Positions 33,156-46,602 of a DNA stretch of 64,000 nucleotides are shown here, one piece after another (the first letter of the stretch is position 1; each line of letters starts with the position of its first letter). Under the pieces are notes generated by a model. That model was given only the letters and a program-made list of their open reading frames with translations. It did no database searches and was not told the origin of the DNA. Made by a program: the position numbers and the translations under genes. The stretch comes from Paramacrobiotus metropolitanus (Eukaryota > Tardigrada > Eutardigrada > Parachela > Macrobiotidae): NCBI RefSeq assembly GCF_019649055.1, contig NW_026570355.1, positions 62,001 through 126,000 on the forward strand, given 5' to 3'.

Positions 33156-33229
33156 GATTCTGCCATGACAGCCAATGTCAGCCATGACAGTTTCGTTCTT
33201 CTTATCGTTTTCAGTTCAACCGGATCACT

Positions 33230-33945
33230 GGTAAATGCATAAAGCAGAAAACTTCTTTATATCTGTAGAATTTTGTTCAGCTTTGGTATTAGTTTTTAAC
33301 TAAAAAAGAGAGCAGCAGCAGCACGGTGTCTCATTTTAAATTGTCCGGTTTACTGCGCGTACTTCGATATTTATAGTGACCTTCTGTACTTGCCATTCAA
33401 ATGTTCCACTCACAGACTTTCTTGGCGCGCTTATCGGCGTAATCTCGGTCACCAAATGCATCCTCTGTACATAGAGTGCATCCACAACTAAGAGGTGCTA
33501 ATCGTAAAATACAGCAAATTCCGGGAGTGTCCTGAACGTCTCCTGTGCGCTAGGACTTCAACGCAATCATTACAGCCACAACATAGTCGTTTCTAACAGT
33601 TCCAAGTTTCGCTTCAACTGGATCGTTGTTAAATGCACGCAGCAGAAAACCTCTCCATATTTCTGTAATTTCGTTCAGCTTTTGTGCAGGTCTGTGGAAG
33701 TGAAAAAAAGTGGGAATTACATATACCAGTATTAAGAAATAAGTAAGTATTAGGAAATAAGTATTAAGAATTAAGAACAGCTGGAATTGTCGAATCTCAG
33801 ATCTTGTTGTCTGGTTTATTGTGCGTATTTCGTAACTGAAGTCGTATCTGTACGTACCTACTTGTTGATGGAAGTGCCTATGTCTCAATTGCGTTGGCCA
33901 TCAAAATATCAAATATCTCTCGATAATTTTTCAACTGCACACACA
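33230..33945. repeat. two copies of the GPCR 3' flank
   Basis: Bases 33230-33370 and 33628-33945 both match the flank behind copy 2 (40553-40830). Shared words include AAATGC, GTTCAGCTTTTGTG-like, TTTATTGTGCG and TTGCGTTGGCCATCAAAATA. The second block has no receptor exons in front of it, so it is the trace of a third, lost copy or of a partial duplication. Confidence 0.65.
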
Positions 33946-33949
33946 GAAA

Positions 33950-35409
33950 ACAATCTTGCCAACTACTCATGTAATCGTTATAAATGGAGCCGAAAACATC
34001 CGCTTCCTATAGCAGCGCCATTCTGTTGGTCCACCACTTCCCATACGACAACATACAATGTCTTACATTGATATGCCGCACTCTAGGCCATCTGATATTC
34101 CGCAGACTGATGACATACGATAAGCATGTTAATTAAACGAGGACCGGTGCAACCTGTCTGCACAGCGTATAGGATTATTTGCTTGCGTATTGGTGCAAAA
34201 TTGTGTAAAGTTCATCTGCCCACACTCCATAGCTCGAGCTCTTCAGCTCTCTTTCGTTCGATGGAGAAATCATAGTCAAACGGAACTGCTGTTGATGTGC
34301 GCGCAGCCTTTTATCAGGATCCGCCAAAAGCCAAATGATCATCTAGCTGTGTGGCAAAATTTTAGGTATTATGCAGCCTTCACACATCTAAAACATTAAA
34401 ACAAAAATATTGTAGACGAAGCATTAGCAGAGGTACAAGTGCTAGCAGTTATGCAGCTTTTGCATATGGATTTCGTGTTCTTGATATTTATACAGATCTT
34501 TGATAACCGAGAAGCTTTCTTGGTTGAAATCTGGAAAAGCAAATCTCTTGGATTTAAAAAATGGGTCAAGTATGCAGCCAACCGGGAGATGTCTACATAC
34601 TTGCATACATGTCGGGTTTACTGCGCTTTTCGTTGTCCATGAATTCCGCCGATCTGACAGACCCTCCTCTTGGTAGCTTTGTTTGTTTTGTTTCTTAAGT
34701 AATGGCTCTGCCTCCACAGTTTGTGTCACCATCAGAAAGGTAAATGGGTAGATACTTAGTCGACGGTCAGACTATATAAATACAGTCACTGTATCAACCT
34801 AATTTCTGACGGGTTCCGGCAGAAAGATTAATGCGGCACTTCTGTCCGTCAATCAACAACCCGGTTCACCTTTCTACCGGTGATAAACGCACACTGCAGC
34901 GCTGCTGCCAGTATAAAAATTCAAGTTGGAGAAGATCAATCACCGTTATATTGATTGTCGGCACTGATTGTCACGTGCTGATTGTCGTCACTGGCTGGGT
35001 ACGGTCCATAAACGGGCGCTCTCCTGTGGTTATTAATGAGCTTAGATGAATTTTTGCCCTGTGACACTGCACAATATGATTACTACAACAGGATTCCGAA
35101 ATTACGATTTCAGTGCCCCATAAGACCGAAAACAAATTATCGCATAACTTTACATATTTTCCTAAGAAATCTGCAATGTCACTCAAACAACGGTCATTGT
35201 TAGGGCAAAAGAAAGCAAAACATTGTTACTCACAACGCTGTGAATGCACGGTCCTGTGACAATTTACCCCCCACCAGCAAACTGAAGCCTACAAAATCTG
35301 CTCACCTCCACAGCTTTACAATTCATATTTAGCAAACTTTCTCTTTTTGAAAGTTAAATTCGAAGCTGCTGCACAGACGTTGATTCGGCACAGCGCCCAT
35401 TAATGGCAC
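33950..35409. other. spacer between GPCR copies
   Basis: No gene or strong repeat recognised. Confidence 0.4.
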
Positions 35410-36432
35410 CGCGTACTCCGGTTTTTTGTATTAGCTGTCGTGAAAACGGTTTATGCCGTACGCGGCCAAACCGGTTACGCACATATTGCTAATAAAACTT
35501 TATTCCAGCAAAAGCCAACTATTTCTTTGCAAACTGAATCGGGATGTAAAGAAGGGGGAACGCATTGTCGTGGAAAAGAACCCAGACTTGTTATTCGTTC
35601 GTTTTGGAATTTTGCTGTGTAAGGCACACGCACACAGAAACAGCCGTCTGCTGTGCTGTAAACAATGGAAATCAACAGTTTCTTGTAACCATAAACCAAG
35701 CAAGCCTTCGGCGATGCAGAATTTTCCGAGGAACGTAATATGCTACTAATTTCGTTGTCTGCTCTTCGTTTAATAAGAGATGATCACTGGCAAAATGCGG
35801 GAGCTGTACCCCTGGTTAATATTATTTTTAACGAGCGGATATAAATCATCGTTATAAGTGGCAGCTATGCAGGCAACACCACATGTTTACATGCAGCGGA
35901 GACGAGAAAATGCAGTTACTTAGTATTAAGCAAAGAAAAATAAGCTATTCAGCCAAAGGGTTGAAACAGCTTTGATCAGCTTGAAGGTAAAATTGTGTGA
36001 AATCATACGAGACCGTATTCCCTATCCACCGTAAAACAGTACTAGATTTGGCCGATTTTATACTGTAGTATCAGATTAACCATTTTTGTCCTCAATAATA
36101 AACCAGCTGCATATTTAAGTGCAGATGAGGAGGCGCTTTGGTGAGGTCGATAGCGTGCCGCACCCTGATTTAACTTAGTGAGTTTATGGAGACAACTAAG
36201 TAACACTTAATATGTACTATTATTTTCACTTAACCGGCAAAAGTGGATGGCTGCTCTAGGGAACGTTTAGTCAGTCGTACTGTAGTCAGTTTACTCAGGA
36301 AAACGAAACGCTATTGACTTCGATGCGTGCCTCCTCCTGTTCCTAGTAGAGCCAAAAATTATTACTTTTATCTAATTTCTTCATAATTGTTGCAGGGTAG
36401 CGGACCGAAAGTAGTCGGCCTCCATTTTTGCC
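35410..36432. repeat. duplicated 5' flank of the GPCR gene, copy 2
   Basis: Counterpart of 21790-23163. Conserved non-coding words such as CAAAAGCCAACTAT and ACCCCTGGTTAATATTATT occur in the same order. Confidence 0.85.
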
Positions 36433-39400
36433 ATGGACAGTCTTAATGCCGCCAGTTCTTCGTCCTTAACCAATATAATCAAAAATATTTCGCGCTGGCC
36501 TCCGGAAGCAAGCGCAAACTATACTAAGGCCAGCTGGACAGACACACCGGATGCAGAGAATTATCGTTCCTTCTATCGCACAACCCCGCCGCCGCTCTAC
36601 ACTGACAGCAAAATTCGCGAAGTGTATTTGGCTTGTCGGGCTGTGTACTTTTGCCTGTTGATCCTGTGCACCGTGGGCAATGGGCTGAATCTGGTGGTCT
36701 TAATCCGCAGTTTATCTACGTGGAAGACATCAGCGTGTCATTACATGATCGGCACAGCCGCGGCTGATTTGCTGGCATTGTAAGTTTGCAGACAAGTAAA
36801 AAATTTATTGAACACTGCGTGGGCATTTTTAAATTTATACAGTCACGCCTCAAACCAAATGCAGCTAACAAATTTGAGATACTTTAATCATATCAAGTGG
36901 AAACGAATGTATTGCTGCCTGACCACTTTCCCATGTTGTGACTGTTTGTCTGACCAGCTATCGTCTTCTTTTATTGGTCTATTTAGCAACCAGAGTTGTT
37001 AGCATCACATTCGTAAACACTGCAAAAAGGTAAGCAGCATCAAGACCTTCCGCGTCAGAAAGCGGATGGTCGACGTTATGGACAGCGGACATTTCCCGCT
37101 GTATTTCGATGCTAAGACGCTCCTTTAAAAACTCGTAAGAGCGTCGTTCTCCAATAGCATCCTTTAACCGCTTGCCCAATTCGCGTAAAAACTTTCAACA
37201 TGCTGGGCCACTGACACCAAAAGTCTCAAAAGCTAAATGAATAAAATCGTATTCATTGGCAAGGTATTCGTACTTCTGGCGGCTTTCTTCTCCCGCTCTC
37301 GTGGCTACTTCTCATGCCTTGGTATTGTTGCTGATGACATTTGATAAGGCAACTGGTCCAAGCATGTGACATCCCAAAGCCGGTCGTCGTCCGTCTCTCC
37401 AGTGCCGTTGTGACACACGATCCGGCGTCGATTATCTTCGTTGTTGATCCCATGTGGCGCCAGTACAGTGGGAGTATTAGCGGTAGCCAGGCAGCTCCGA
37501 ATCATTTCATTTAAGAATGAATGGCGAGGAAAGCGTTTCATTCAAAGACGAATTTGGAGTAAACCGCCCGGCACTCTTTGCAGAGGAAAATTCGTAATCC
37601 AACCGCTACGTGAAGTGAAAGCTCTCATCAGACAGCAGCGTCCCGAGGGAGGTGCAAAGTGGGTTATGACCGTTACATCATTCGCAAATGTGTTCACTAC
37701 AGATGAGCATCGGATTTTAACAAACTTTTGAAACTTTGCTGACCTTATTTTTTGAAACCAGTTTACCTTATTCTAGAAAGCCTGCAGATGTATTTGGAAG
37801 CAGGCCAGATTTTCTAATCAGGCTTTTGTTTTTCTCCGTCGTTGTGTTTCTGATTTTTCTTCACGTATATCACGTACAAGACGCTCAGACCGTCCTTCAA
37901 ACCTGTTATCCAGTGTTTTCTCGATTCTGATGTTAAACTGCAACCAATCTGTTGATGACTTTATATCCTTTTCCAGCCCAGACAACTACAATCTCTCTTA
38001 AAGCGCTGAATAAACAATTCGAGATGAGATGCTCTGTTACGATCGTTTAAACTTTGCGTACTAAACGTATCTTAGTTCTTGGTTCAGTTTATAAATGCAG
38101 AGATTTATAGCCTAAGCAAGCTCTGTAATCGTTACGAAAATTTCCACCAGCTACTTCGCCACCAACTGCCACGTAAATTGTCGCATTTTGTGCAATTTTG
38201 TTTTGCTAGATGGTGCGGCTCGATTTCGTTTTGGTCGGACCATTCGCTGGACTTTAAGGCAGGAATGACGATAGGAGCGGATATCTTTTTGAGGTGGTTT
38301 ACGAATGCCTCGATGAATTTGTCCGATTGGTAGGTTCTTTTGAACTACAGATCTATGAGTACGTACTACTAACAAACATTGTTTTTCTATTTAGGATCTT
38401 AATTGTTTTCTCGTGGGAAAGGCTGCTCGTTATTGTGAGTCCTTTTCGGTTCAGATTTCTGCAGCTGGTTTCAGTGGCGCGCATTGTAATCGTCGTTTTG
38501 GCCGTTTTATCACTGGGGATGTACACGCATGATCTTTCACCAATCTGCTGCTTAAACTTGACTGATGACGCCACGCACCTAACTGCCAAATTTTATTGGC
38601 AGCATGTGGACTACACTTGGACCGTCGTTACTGAAATAAGCTTGGTATGTACTTGGACTGAATAAATACTAAGCTAGAAGCTGCAAGAATGCTATAGTAA
38701 CAGCATTTCCATCTAATCAATGGTGTGGAGCCGGTCCGGCCCTTTTGGGTGGTTTGAGGCCCGGGTTGTGGCCCGCAGTGAGCGCTATCAAGGCAAACTG
38801 ACAAAGGGCGACGAAAACGTTCTTCGGAATTTTGTCGGCTAAGTTTACTTTGCCCTTTCACAAGCCTTTGCGTTTTCAAGTTTATCCTTAGAGGCCTTAC
38901 TTTTATCGCCACGAAAACCTGGCCGACCCAGTTAGCCTTCTCATAAGCCGTTTCAAATAACCTTTACCGTTGGAGTCACCGTTGCATGAATACCGACTTC
39001 ACCGTTTGGATTATGATGGCGCGGTTGCATCGTCGCCAAGAGCGTTATCATGAAATCTTTGCTTAATTTCGAACAGGGCACTAGACCAACTTTGCATACA
39101 GAGTGTACATACCGTATTTCTGTGCCAGCTTCATCACAGCGAATGGTAACAGAATTACAAGGCGTGGAAGGCGAATGCTCCAAGTTTTTCAAAAGCAGTG
39201 GCATGGTAGACAGCTCCTCGTATGCAATCAAGCAGAGCTTTCCTTTCGACGGTAGTCGATTTGCAACGGTGATAACCGCCTGTAAAGATGTCTTGCAACA
39301 GCTTTTTGGGTTTTGGAGGTCTGGTTTGCTTTTTGAGACTCGGACAGTGAGGTTTTGGTGGCCCCGTGGCGACAAGAGCAGGACTAAAAGCAAACTTGAA

Positions 39401-40511
39401 AAACGCATACCTCGATTACCTTGGCAAATTTCAAATTGGTCACTTGCACTTTACGGTTCGGCACATCGATCACCCAATACACGAGATTACAGTACATCAG
39501 CTGATGTGTAGTGCGCCACATGGGGCCACTGGTGGTCCGTTGGCTAATCCGCACTTTTTACTGGGGTGTTCAATTAAAAGAACATCAACCGCCCCTGTGC
39601 CGCGTTCCGCATCTGTTGATCTGATCCGTATGTCGAGTGATCACTCAGATAAAGTGGAAGTGACCAATTTGCGAGCGGAGTCGAAGCGAAAAGCCAAAGA
39701 AATTTGACGGACTTAGGACTCACCGGACGTCAAAAACATTTGACTTGTTATTCATAATTTTCATACCTTCGACTGCTTTTTTGTTTAAATTTTCCCATTT
39801 TTCTATTAACGTGCTTTTTATAGCGCCGACGCCGCCTAGCATAAGACATCTGAGAGCAAAAAATTTATGCTTTGCTGCCGTTGCATGACGACTCGGCCCA
39901 GTACTGCCAACCGCATGATCACATCTCGACATGAACGATATGTTTTAATGTTAAAGCACATACTTTAATGTGTCAATTGTTTGCAGGTTGCGGTGCGCAT
40001 CCTGACTTTCTCATTAATCCTTATTTCCACTATAGCCCTGATTGTCTTTCTGGCATACCACCACCGGTCCAAATTTGGCCAGATGCGCCACTTGCAGAAA
40101 GCTGCAGCTGCTACGGCCTCTGGCAACAAATCAGTATCTCAGCACGGGATCAATATCATTCTGCTGAGCAGTGCAATGCTCTATCTGATCACGCGGACCC
40201 CAAAGTTCTTCGACATGGTGGCAATGGTGGCACCGCATTACCAGGGCAAGGGAATATCCTATGTCGAAGATATAAGCGTGTATGGTCTGGCGCAGCCCAT
40301 CATCGGTGTGGTGACATACATGGGTTATTCGTTAAATTTCTACGTTTATTTGCTGACCGAGCGTCAATATCGACGTCGTTTCATTGAGCTAGTGGCTCGT
40401 CCGTTACTCCGTCCCTGGCTGCCCACAGTATTCGCTAACAACAGTAGTGGGCAAACTGAAAGTGTGGAGTTAAGCGCTCGGACTTCCACGCAGACCCTAA
40501 CACAACCATGA
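36433..40511 (+). CDS. class A GPCR, copy 2 (four exons, intact, orphan)
   Basis: Exons are 36433-36779, 38210-38329, 38395-38644 and 39987-40511, all GT-AG and phase-consistent, giving 413 residues. The N-terminus has an N-glycosylation site (NYT, residue 29). TM1 (67-92) has the GN pair (VGNGLNLVVL) and TM2 is about 101-125. TM3 ends in SWERLLVIVSPFRF, where WER replaces the usual DRY, and TM4 ends near the CC of the second loop. TM5 begins in exon 3 and ends in exon 4, TM6 has a TRTP end, and TM7 has SLNFYVYLL for NPxxY. The tail (TERQYRRRF, then a Ser/Thr-rich end) suits helix 8 and phosphorylation. It signals from the plasma membrane; the ligand is unknown. The general look is of a peptide-receptor-like orphan. 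Its frameshifted twin lies upstream. Confidence 0.85.
36979..37541 (-). mobile_element. retroelement C-terminal fragment in GPCR copy 2 intron 1
   Basis: Minus-strand pieces in three frames read HSFLNEMIRSCLATAN, then a VLAPHGIN..RRRIV block, then LWDVTCLDQLP, then GKRLKDAIGERRSYEFLKER and RLSIEIQR. This order (lNd.i.raL..An.P..leP.Gl, WDVT..D, then a final RLS..IQR) is one I associate with the C-terminal nuclease-like region of reverse-transcriptase proteins in many invertebrate retroelements. I recall the pattern rather than a named family. Frame changes show it is decayed. A basic helical minus-strand frame at 37995-37820 (FEGRSERLVRDIREEKSETQ) may belong to it; a related piece is at 55890-55790. 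Confidence 0.42.
38645..39986. other. intron 3 of GPCR copy 2, with unassigned ORFs
   Basis: ORFs of 113-153 codons overlap on both strands at 38953-39707, and a minus-strand 70-codon ORF lies at 39720-39932. None has a recognisable domain. A GC-rich patch at 38725-38790 (CGGCCCTTTTGGG) resembles one in the matching intron of copy 1 at 28400-28465, so it predates the duplication. Confidence 0.4.
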
Positions 40512-42834
40512 CAGTGTCCTTCTTCTTATCGTTTCGTTTTTAATTCAATTAACTCATTGCTAAATGCATAAAACAAAAAGCCGCTTTATGTTGCTCATAT
40601 CTGTAACTTCATTCAGCTTTTGTGTAAGTCTCTAAGGGAAAAGAGAGTAGCACAGACGATATATGGAGAGCTTTTGGATCTGTTGAACGGTGTCTTATTT
40701 TAAGTTATCTAAGTTTAATGCGCGCATTTCGTTATTGAAATCCTATCTGTGCACTGTACTAACCAGTTGAAGTATTGCGTTGGCCATCAAAATATCAAAA
40801 TTTCTACGCTAATTTTCCGACTGCATGGCCTTTGCGATGACAAAGAAACGGGCAGCGATGTGCATCGATTACGCTTAAGTCGACACCATAATTCTGTTTG
40901 ACGCTTTTTGATTCCACCAAAGTATGTACTGTAATGCAGTTTATAACAGCATTCACAAATTACACCAGCAAGTTTTTTGGTGCAGTATCGGAATAATCTC
41001 GGTTACTAAATTAATGTTACATCCCGTGTACAACCAAGAAATTCCAACCGTAAGTTACAAACGGCTAAAGTAGACATCTTAAATGGAACGATCGTGCCAA
41101 CTAGTTGAACTTCCGTAAACGGTATAAACGCCGGCGCCGAGAGCATCTGCTTTCTGTAACAGCGCTATATTTTTCACCCACCGCTCTTGAAATCACGCCC
41201 AGTCACAGCACAGTGAACTCTTCCCAAACTCCCGCACTGGTGCAGTTTGGTTAACTAACCGTATTTTTTCGATCTGCACTGCCCTCCAACGACAGCATCG
41301 TCGGGGCCGGTAAAGGCGTACCTGTGCCTAGAGTGCGGATGGTCGTGTGCATGAACAGGAGCAATCGCCGTTTCATTGAATATTGGAGATTGCTATTTTT
41401 TTACGGCTACCGCACCGCACTTCAATACCCAGTATTCTAGCAGATTGATTAGGCGCAGTACGGAGAGCGTTATGGCTACGCAACCGATCAAGGCGACTTA
41501 CAGGATTACGTGCTTGCGTATGGGCTTCGAATCCGTAAAGGGCTCAGGGGTCAGCAATTCGGCCTACCGCGGCTGCATTGTGGCAATGGAGCGGGATGAC
41601 TGGTAATTCTGTGCACACGAGTGTCCCTAATGCGTTCATCTTCAGTTCACTTTTCATGATCAAGAATACCGTACCCGGTTGTGGATTCTTGTTTACTCGA
41701 ATTTTCATGGCTTCGCTTTCGAGATGGAGGTTTGGCAAATCTGTTAAAAGCCAGGAAAAATTGCCGATCTGCATACAGCCATTCACTATGCCACCGAACT
41801 AGCGAACGGAGCGTACTAGCCTCCGCTGGAACAAACAATCGCAATACGGAGAGATCAAGCCGGGAAACGTGCTAGTACACCGACTGGACAGCCACAATAG
41901 GCTAAGGTAGTTAGTTCTGAGGGACTTGGACGATTTCGTTTCGTGCAGAGTGCTTAAGCAGCAAAGTGTCATCTGATAATTGCATTATGCGCGGAACTCC
42001 CCGGTATATGTCTACGGTATATGCAGCAGGGCTGGAAATTCTTCAAAACCAGGCATCAGCTGACAGAGCGGGACGTAAGGGCGATATCTGGAGTGGAGTG
42101 TGTCATACTGGAGTTTGCAGCTTGTGCTGCAGGCAACACAGCAAGGCCGGTGTACCGAGCTCCGAACAGAGGTGCTCGATGCCGACAGAATAAGCGGCGG
42201 CCGATACGCTACTTAAATTGTGGAAGGGTATGCGTCAGTTACTGCTCTTTCCGTGCCTACACACTGGCTCAATGCATTTCTCAGTGCTTAAATGCCACGA
42301 GTTCTCGCAGATGTCCCCAACAAACCATGCAAACTTGGTGAATTAAGCGCGCCGAAGAACAGAAAACCAGTTGAGGGCGTTGCTGTATGTGCGCACGTTT
42401 CTGGCTGTGTATTAGGTCCTGAAGGTTGAAATACCCGCACTCGTACTGCATCACCGCATCAAGTATCTACTTAGTATTTAAGAATTTCGAGAATTCGATT
42501 TTGCTAGAAAATTTCGGTTTCCAAGCAGCGAATCCAATATGGTCCAAACGTGAGTGCAAAATGTGCCGGTTCCAATAAAACCCGTTTCCCCGATGCACTG
42601 CGGAAGGCTAAACTCGCGCAAAACGGCAGCGAAAACTTGTACAATCATGAAGCACTTTACTGTTTACAGAAGTCGTAATAACAGCGGAAATTTAACTTTA
42701 CACGCGCGGGTCAATGTCCGGCTTACGGGTTCTGTTCTGGCGGTTCTGTTCGGTTCCCGTTTAATAGTAAACAACTTATCATACATCGTACTGTACGTCT
42801 GATAGTTAGGAAAACAAAAACAAATTAGCAATTC
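40512..42834. other. GPCR 3' flank and spacer
   Basis: The first 320 bases are the shared receptor 3' flank. The rest holds only short ORFs without domains. Confidence 0.4.
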
Positions 42835-45430
42835 TTAAAATTCTAAAATTGTTCCGCGGCGTCCTCGTCTTCCTCTATACTCGGACTTGCTGGCTTCGCT
42901 GCTGGAATCGGAGGATAACTCAGCTGGTGCGTTGTCGTCCGCGGATGGCGGCAACCATTTCTGTACACAGCGCCACAGTGCGTACAAGCAGAAGCGGTTC
43001 AGCTTGACCACGTCCACGCTGGCCACGTTGTACAACGTCCATCGGTGATGGCGATAATTCGCCGACGGCCGAATATCACCGGTTTGATAGTTCCAGAGGA
43101 TCTGCCAAATTACTCAGAATATTAATCATGTAACTCTAACTAAATATTAAATACTCAACAGAATATGAATATGTGACGTTACTGTACGTGGAAACAACTT
43201 GAAGGCGAATAAACCAGGAAAAATCACGCGCCAGCACGCAGACGTTCATGCGACTCTGATGCGAGTATTTTAAATGCATCGAAATCACAGTGGATGCATA
43301 CTGGTTTTTTAGACTATCAAAACAGCGCATGGCAGCATTAATGGTTCTGCACATCGTGTTACTTAGGTAGCTTCGCACACCTAACTTCCGGAATATCCCA
43401 AAAAGAACCCTTGCCGAACTTAACGCGCCCTGTGGTTTAAATGCCCCTTCCCGTAGGTCACGAATAAGCAGCAGTAACTGAACTGTCGCCGCGGGTTGTC
43501 TAATAAGTTCGAGGCATCAGCTTTGTAATACGGTAGTTTACCAGGTTTGTTCTTTATGCCACTTATCCCGTGAAACAGTAATCTTGAAATGCTGCAGTAC
43601 TAAAAAATGGTGGAAGTTCCAGTTCGGCGTAAACACAAGCCATGAAATACTTTACAATTTATTATACCTGCTGAACTTTCTCAGCATTCGCTTTGCGTTC
43701 AATCCGATTCGCCAGGCACTGAGCAAGATGCTGCACATCCAACGCGGGCCCATCCCAGCGCAGATGCCGCTCCCACAGGTCCACAATCTGCAACTTGTCA
43801 ACCGTTCCCGTGCTGAAGACGCCAAGGGGAATGTGGAACTCCAGCGACGGCTGACCAGTTATTTCCACCAGCGTCAGGCCGTAATCCTTCCAGATCACTC
43901 GACCACAGCACGCCGCGAGGCTGGCTACGTGCGCGGCGATCTCGGCGGTCAGCACGTCGAACGTCCGTCTCTCACACGCGCGTGAGCGGACGGATCGCTG
44001 CTGCAGAATGAGACGCGCGGCGCGCATGCCGCCGGCGACTAAGACCTTGCGGATCACGTCCACCGCATCGTCGACTGGATGCACGTTCCAGCTGTCACGG
44101 TGGTCCGTTTTGACATCGCGAAGGCAAACCGTGTGGGTGTCCGGCGTTATGTGCTTGAAGAGACCAGCGAACATCAAGTACTCCCGATGATCTTTCATTG
44201 CTCCGAATCCGCGCATGATGGGTTTGCGTCGCGATACCCAGACCTCGCTGCAGGCCTCCGCCGACGTGAGAATATCGTCCCACAGTTTACAGGTGCGGCG
44301 GCAGCGCTGGCGGTCGACGGTGTCCAGGGAGAGGAGGATCTTTTTCTGTAGTTCTACTGGCAAGAGTAAACTGCCGCCTTCGACGCACCACGGCGTTTTT
44401 CGCTGCGACCCGGCACCCGTTTCTTCGTTCTTATCTAGGGGTCCGCGGTGCAGTTCATCGTCTGTCTCGCTTCTCAGCACAGTCGCCTACGGCATGAAGA
44501 TCAGTACCCTCATTGAAAGTCATTATTTTGCCTTCCTCCCAGTTGAAACAATACGCAAGTTAACTTATTGCTACTAGTGCAGAGTTTTTACTGTAGATTG
44601 TTGAATAAAATTTTTGTCACTTCCGCTTCGGTTAGGTTTTAGCTGATAATGTTAAAGCGTTGAATGCAAATAGCATGGCTGATTGAAAAGCACGGAGATT
44701 AAGGTAAACGTACACCTTGCATAAGAAGTAAGAACTAAAGACTGTCATTTTGGGGAGTTGTTTCTAGAGACCTGCAAACGTTTAACGGCAACCAGACGTA
44801 CTGACGCTGACGTACCAGTCCACGCAGAAACGGCAAGTCTTGGCGCCGCAGTAAACAGTGCATCTCCTGACTCAGGATCTTGACGAATCCCAGCTGCATG
44901 CGGTCTTCCACGCGGCGCAGCAGCATCGCCGCAGCAGACGATTGCAGGGTCCAATAGCCGTCAGGTACCCTGCAGGTCCGCACGACGAAATGGTCCGCGG
45001 CCAGGAGTCGTCCTGGCCGGACGACTTCACTGGCTATATCGCGAATCTGTCGGCGTGGAACCAGCTCACGACGACCGTGCCCATCCATCACCTCCACCAA
45101 GACCATGGCAGACATGTACTCGAACCATCCAATCCGTACTGTCCCGTGATACCATTTCTACGGACGGTCCTGACCGTCGTGCAGCAGCACCTCCACTACC
45201 TCTTCGTCGCGCATGCTGCGAGATTCTTCCTGGGAGCAGTCCCAGATCTTCCCGTAGGAAACCACCACCGCCTGCTGATACGGGCATACGAAATCGACGA
45301 TGAGGCGCGGCGGAGTGTTGTCGTTCTCGTCTAGACCGATGACATGGCCGTGCTGCAGCTGCCCGTCCATCTCCACATCAACAGCGTTCCAGGCGTACAG
45401 AGATCGTTCAGCGTCTTTGTACAGATGCAT
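42835..45430 (-). pseudogene. Tudor-like/F-box gene 1, one in-frame TAG
   Basis: Minus strand. Exons are 45430-44816, 44486-43668 and 43101-42835, with phase 0 junctions, and match the paralogues at 50586 and 54456 exon for exon. Exon 1 encodes two barrel-like parts: LYAWNAVDVEMDGQLQHGHV at residues 10-30, and from about residue 80 VVEVLLHDGQDRP to GRRELVPRRQIR. Exon 2 has the F-box (LPVELQKKILLSLDTVDRQR, about residues 246-290), which should contact Skp1 in an SCF ligase, then an alpha/beta region. Exon 3 encodes the shared KLNRFCLYALWRCVQ module and an acidic-serine, then RGRRGRR tail. The codon aligned to Trp in paralogue 2 (RPWTWYQG) is TAG at 45160-45158. Everything else is open, so this is a very young pseudogene, a nonsense allele, or an error. 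Confidence 0.8.
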
Positions 45431-46602
45431 TCTTGGACAGATACTGATGAAACAAACAGTGAGCCGTTTATGAGGGCAGGGAATGATAAAAATTAAAGAG
45501 ACAGATATTTCGTGACGCTAGCAAAAGACGTAGAAGAGAAAAGCTGCTCATTCCAAACAGCAGAGGAAATAAACATGGATTGCTTACGACGCTGGTAACG
45601 CTTTTAACGCAGCCGCTGTCAGAGGGCGGATATCTGCTACATTGAAGTCACAAGTACCGTCTTGGGATTCATTTTTGAATTTTCCTTAGCTGGACTACGC
45701 TGAAACTCTGGTCTGATTCTGAATACTGAAATTCTGTTTCTGAATACTCAACATTCTCGTATTGCAGAAGAAAATGCAGAAGTCAAGCACTGGCCAAGCA
45801 GAAAGCCAAGCCAACTGCACTTACCGCACGGTCCCACGGAAGAAGAGGATGTGAAGCAAAAAGCCTTCGTGAATGTACTGACAGAAATTGGCTGCCCTTT
45901 AGTGTGCACTCCTAAACATTAAGCAGGCCGTCGATTGCGAGGAAGAAATTACTTGAGCAGTGATTGGCTTTGTTTGTACTGACCAAAGCACCTGTCTGTA
46001 TTCTCATCGACGTGAAGTGACAACGGCGACGATTTATTCCCGATGGCGATTTATATATAATATGCAAGATTTGCGGCGGAACGGAATGACAGCCGCCATA
46101 GACGTTGCTTCGCACGTCACTAACAACAGGAATTTCGCACTGCGCCGAAAGGGGAACTGTCAACTGCGCATACGCTACGTAAAACACGAATACGGTCGCA
46201 CGTTAGGCGTCCTGTAAGTAATGTAATACCGTGGCCTGCGGCATCGCCACACAAATTAATTCACGTGATACTGTGAGAGAAATTCCGTGTCATACGCAGA
46301 CTTCTTAATTTACAGCACGACTGGAGAAAAACTATGAAACGCATTTATTCGTGCAATCCTGTTTAACAGGGTTGAACAGAAGGGTTGGAAGAGTTGTCCA
46401 TTTGACCAAGTCTGTTGACAAGCGAAGATACCAAAACAACCAACGCCGCCGATTCGTTAACTCAGAAATGACCAGTAAAAGGCTAAGCGTCTGTAAGTGA
46501 TAAACAGCAACATTTATCCCATTGCTTTGTTTACCAACCTAACAGCTTCATACTAAACCTATTACCTACTAACAATCATCAAATCTTTAAAATTGACACT
46601 TA
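45431..46602. other. spacer upstream of F-box gene 1
   Basis: Presumed promoter at its left edge. No other gene recognised. Confidence 0.4.

Noticed and set aside
38953-39707. Overlapping 113-153-codon ORFs on both strands in GPCR copy 2 intron 3
   Set aside because: No recognisable domain, and both strands equally open; could be an old insertion but not supportable as a gene.
41376-42341. Cys-rich looking ORFs (41966-42341) as a possible gene
   Set aside because: No signal peptide, splice pattern or match to the ten-cysteine family.
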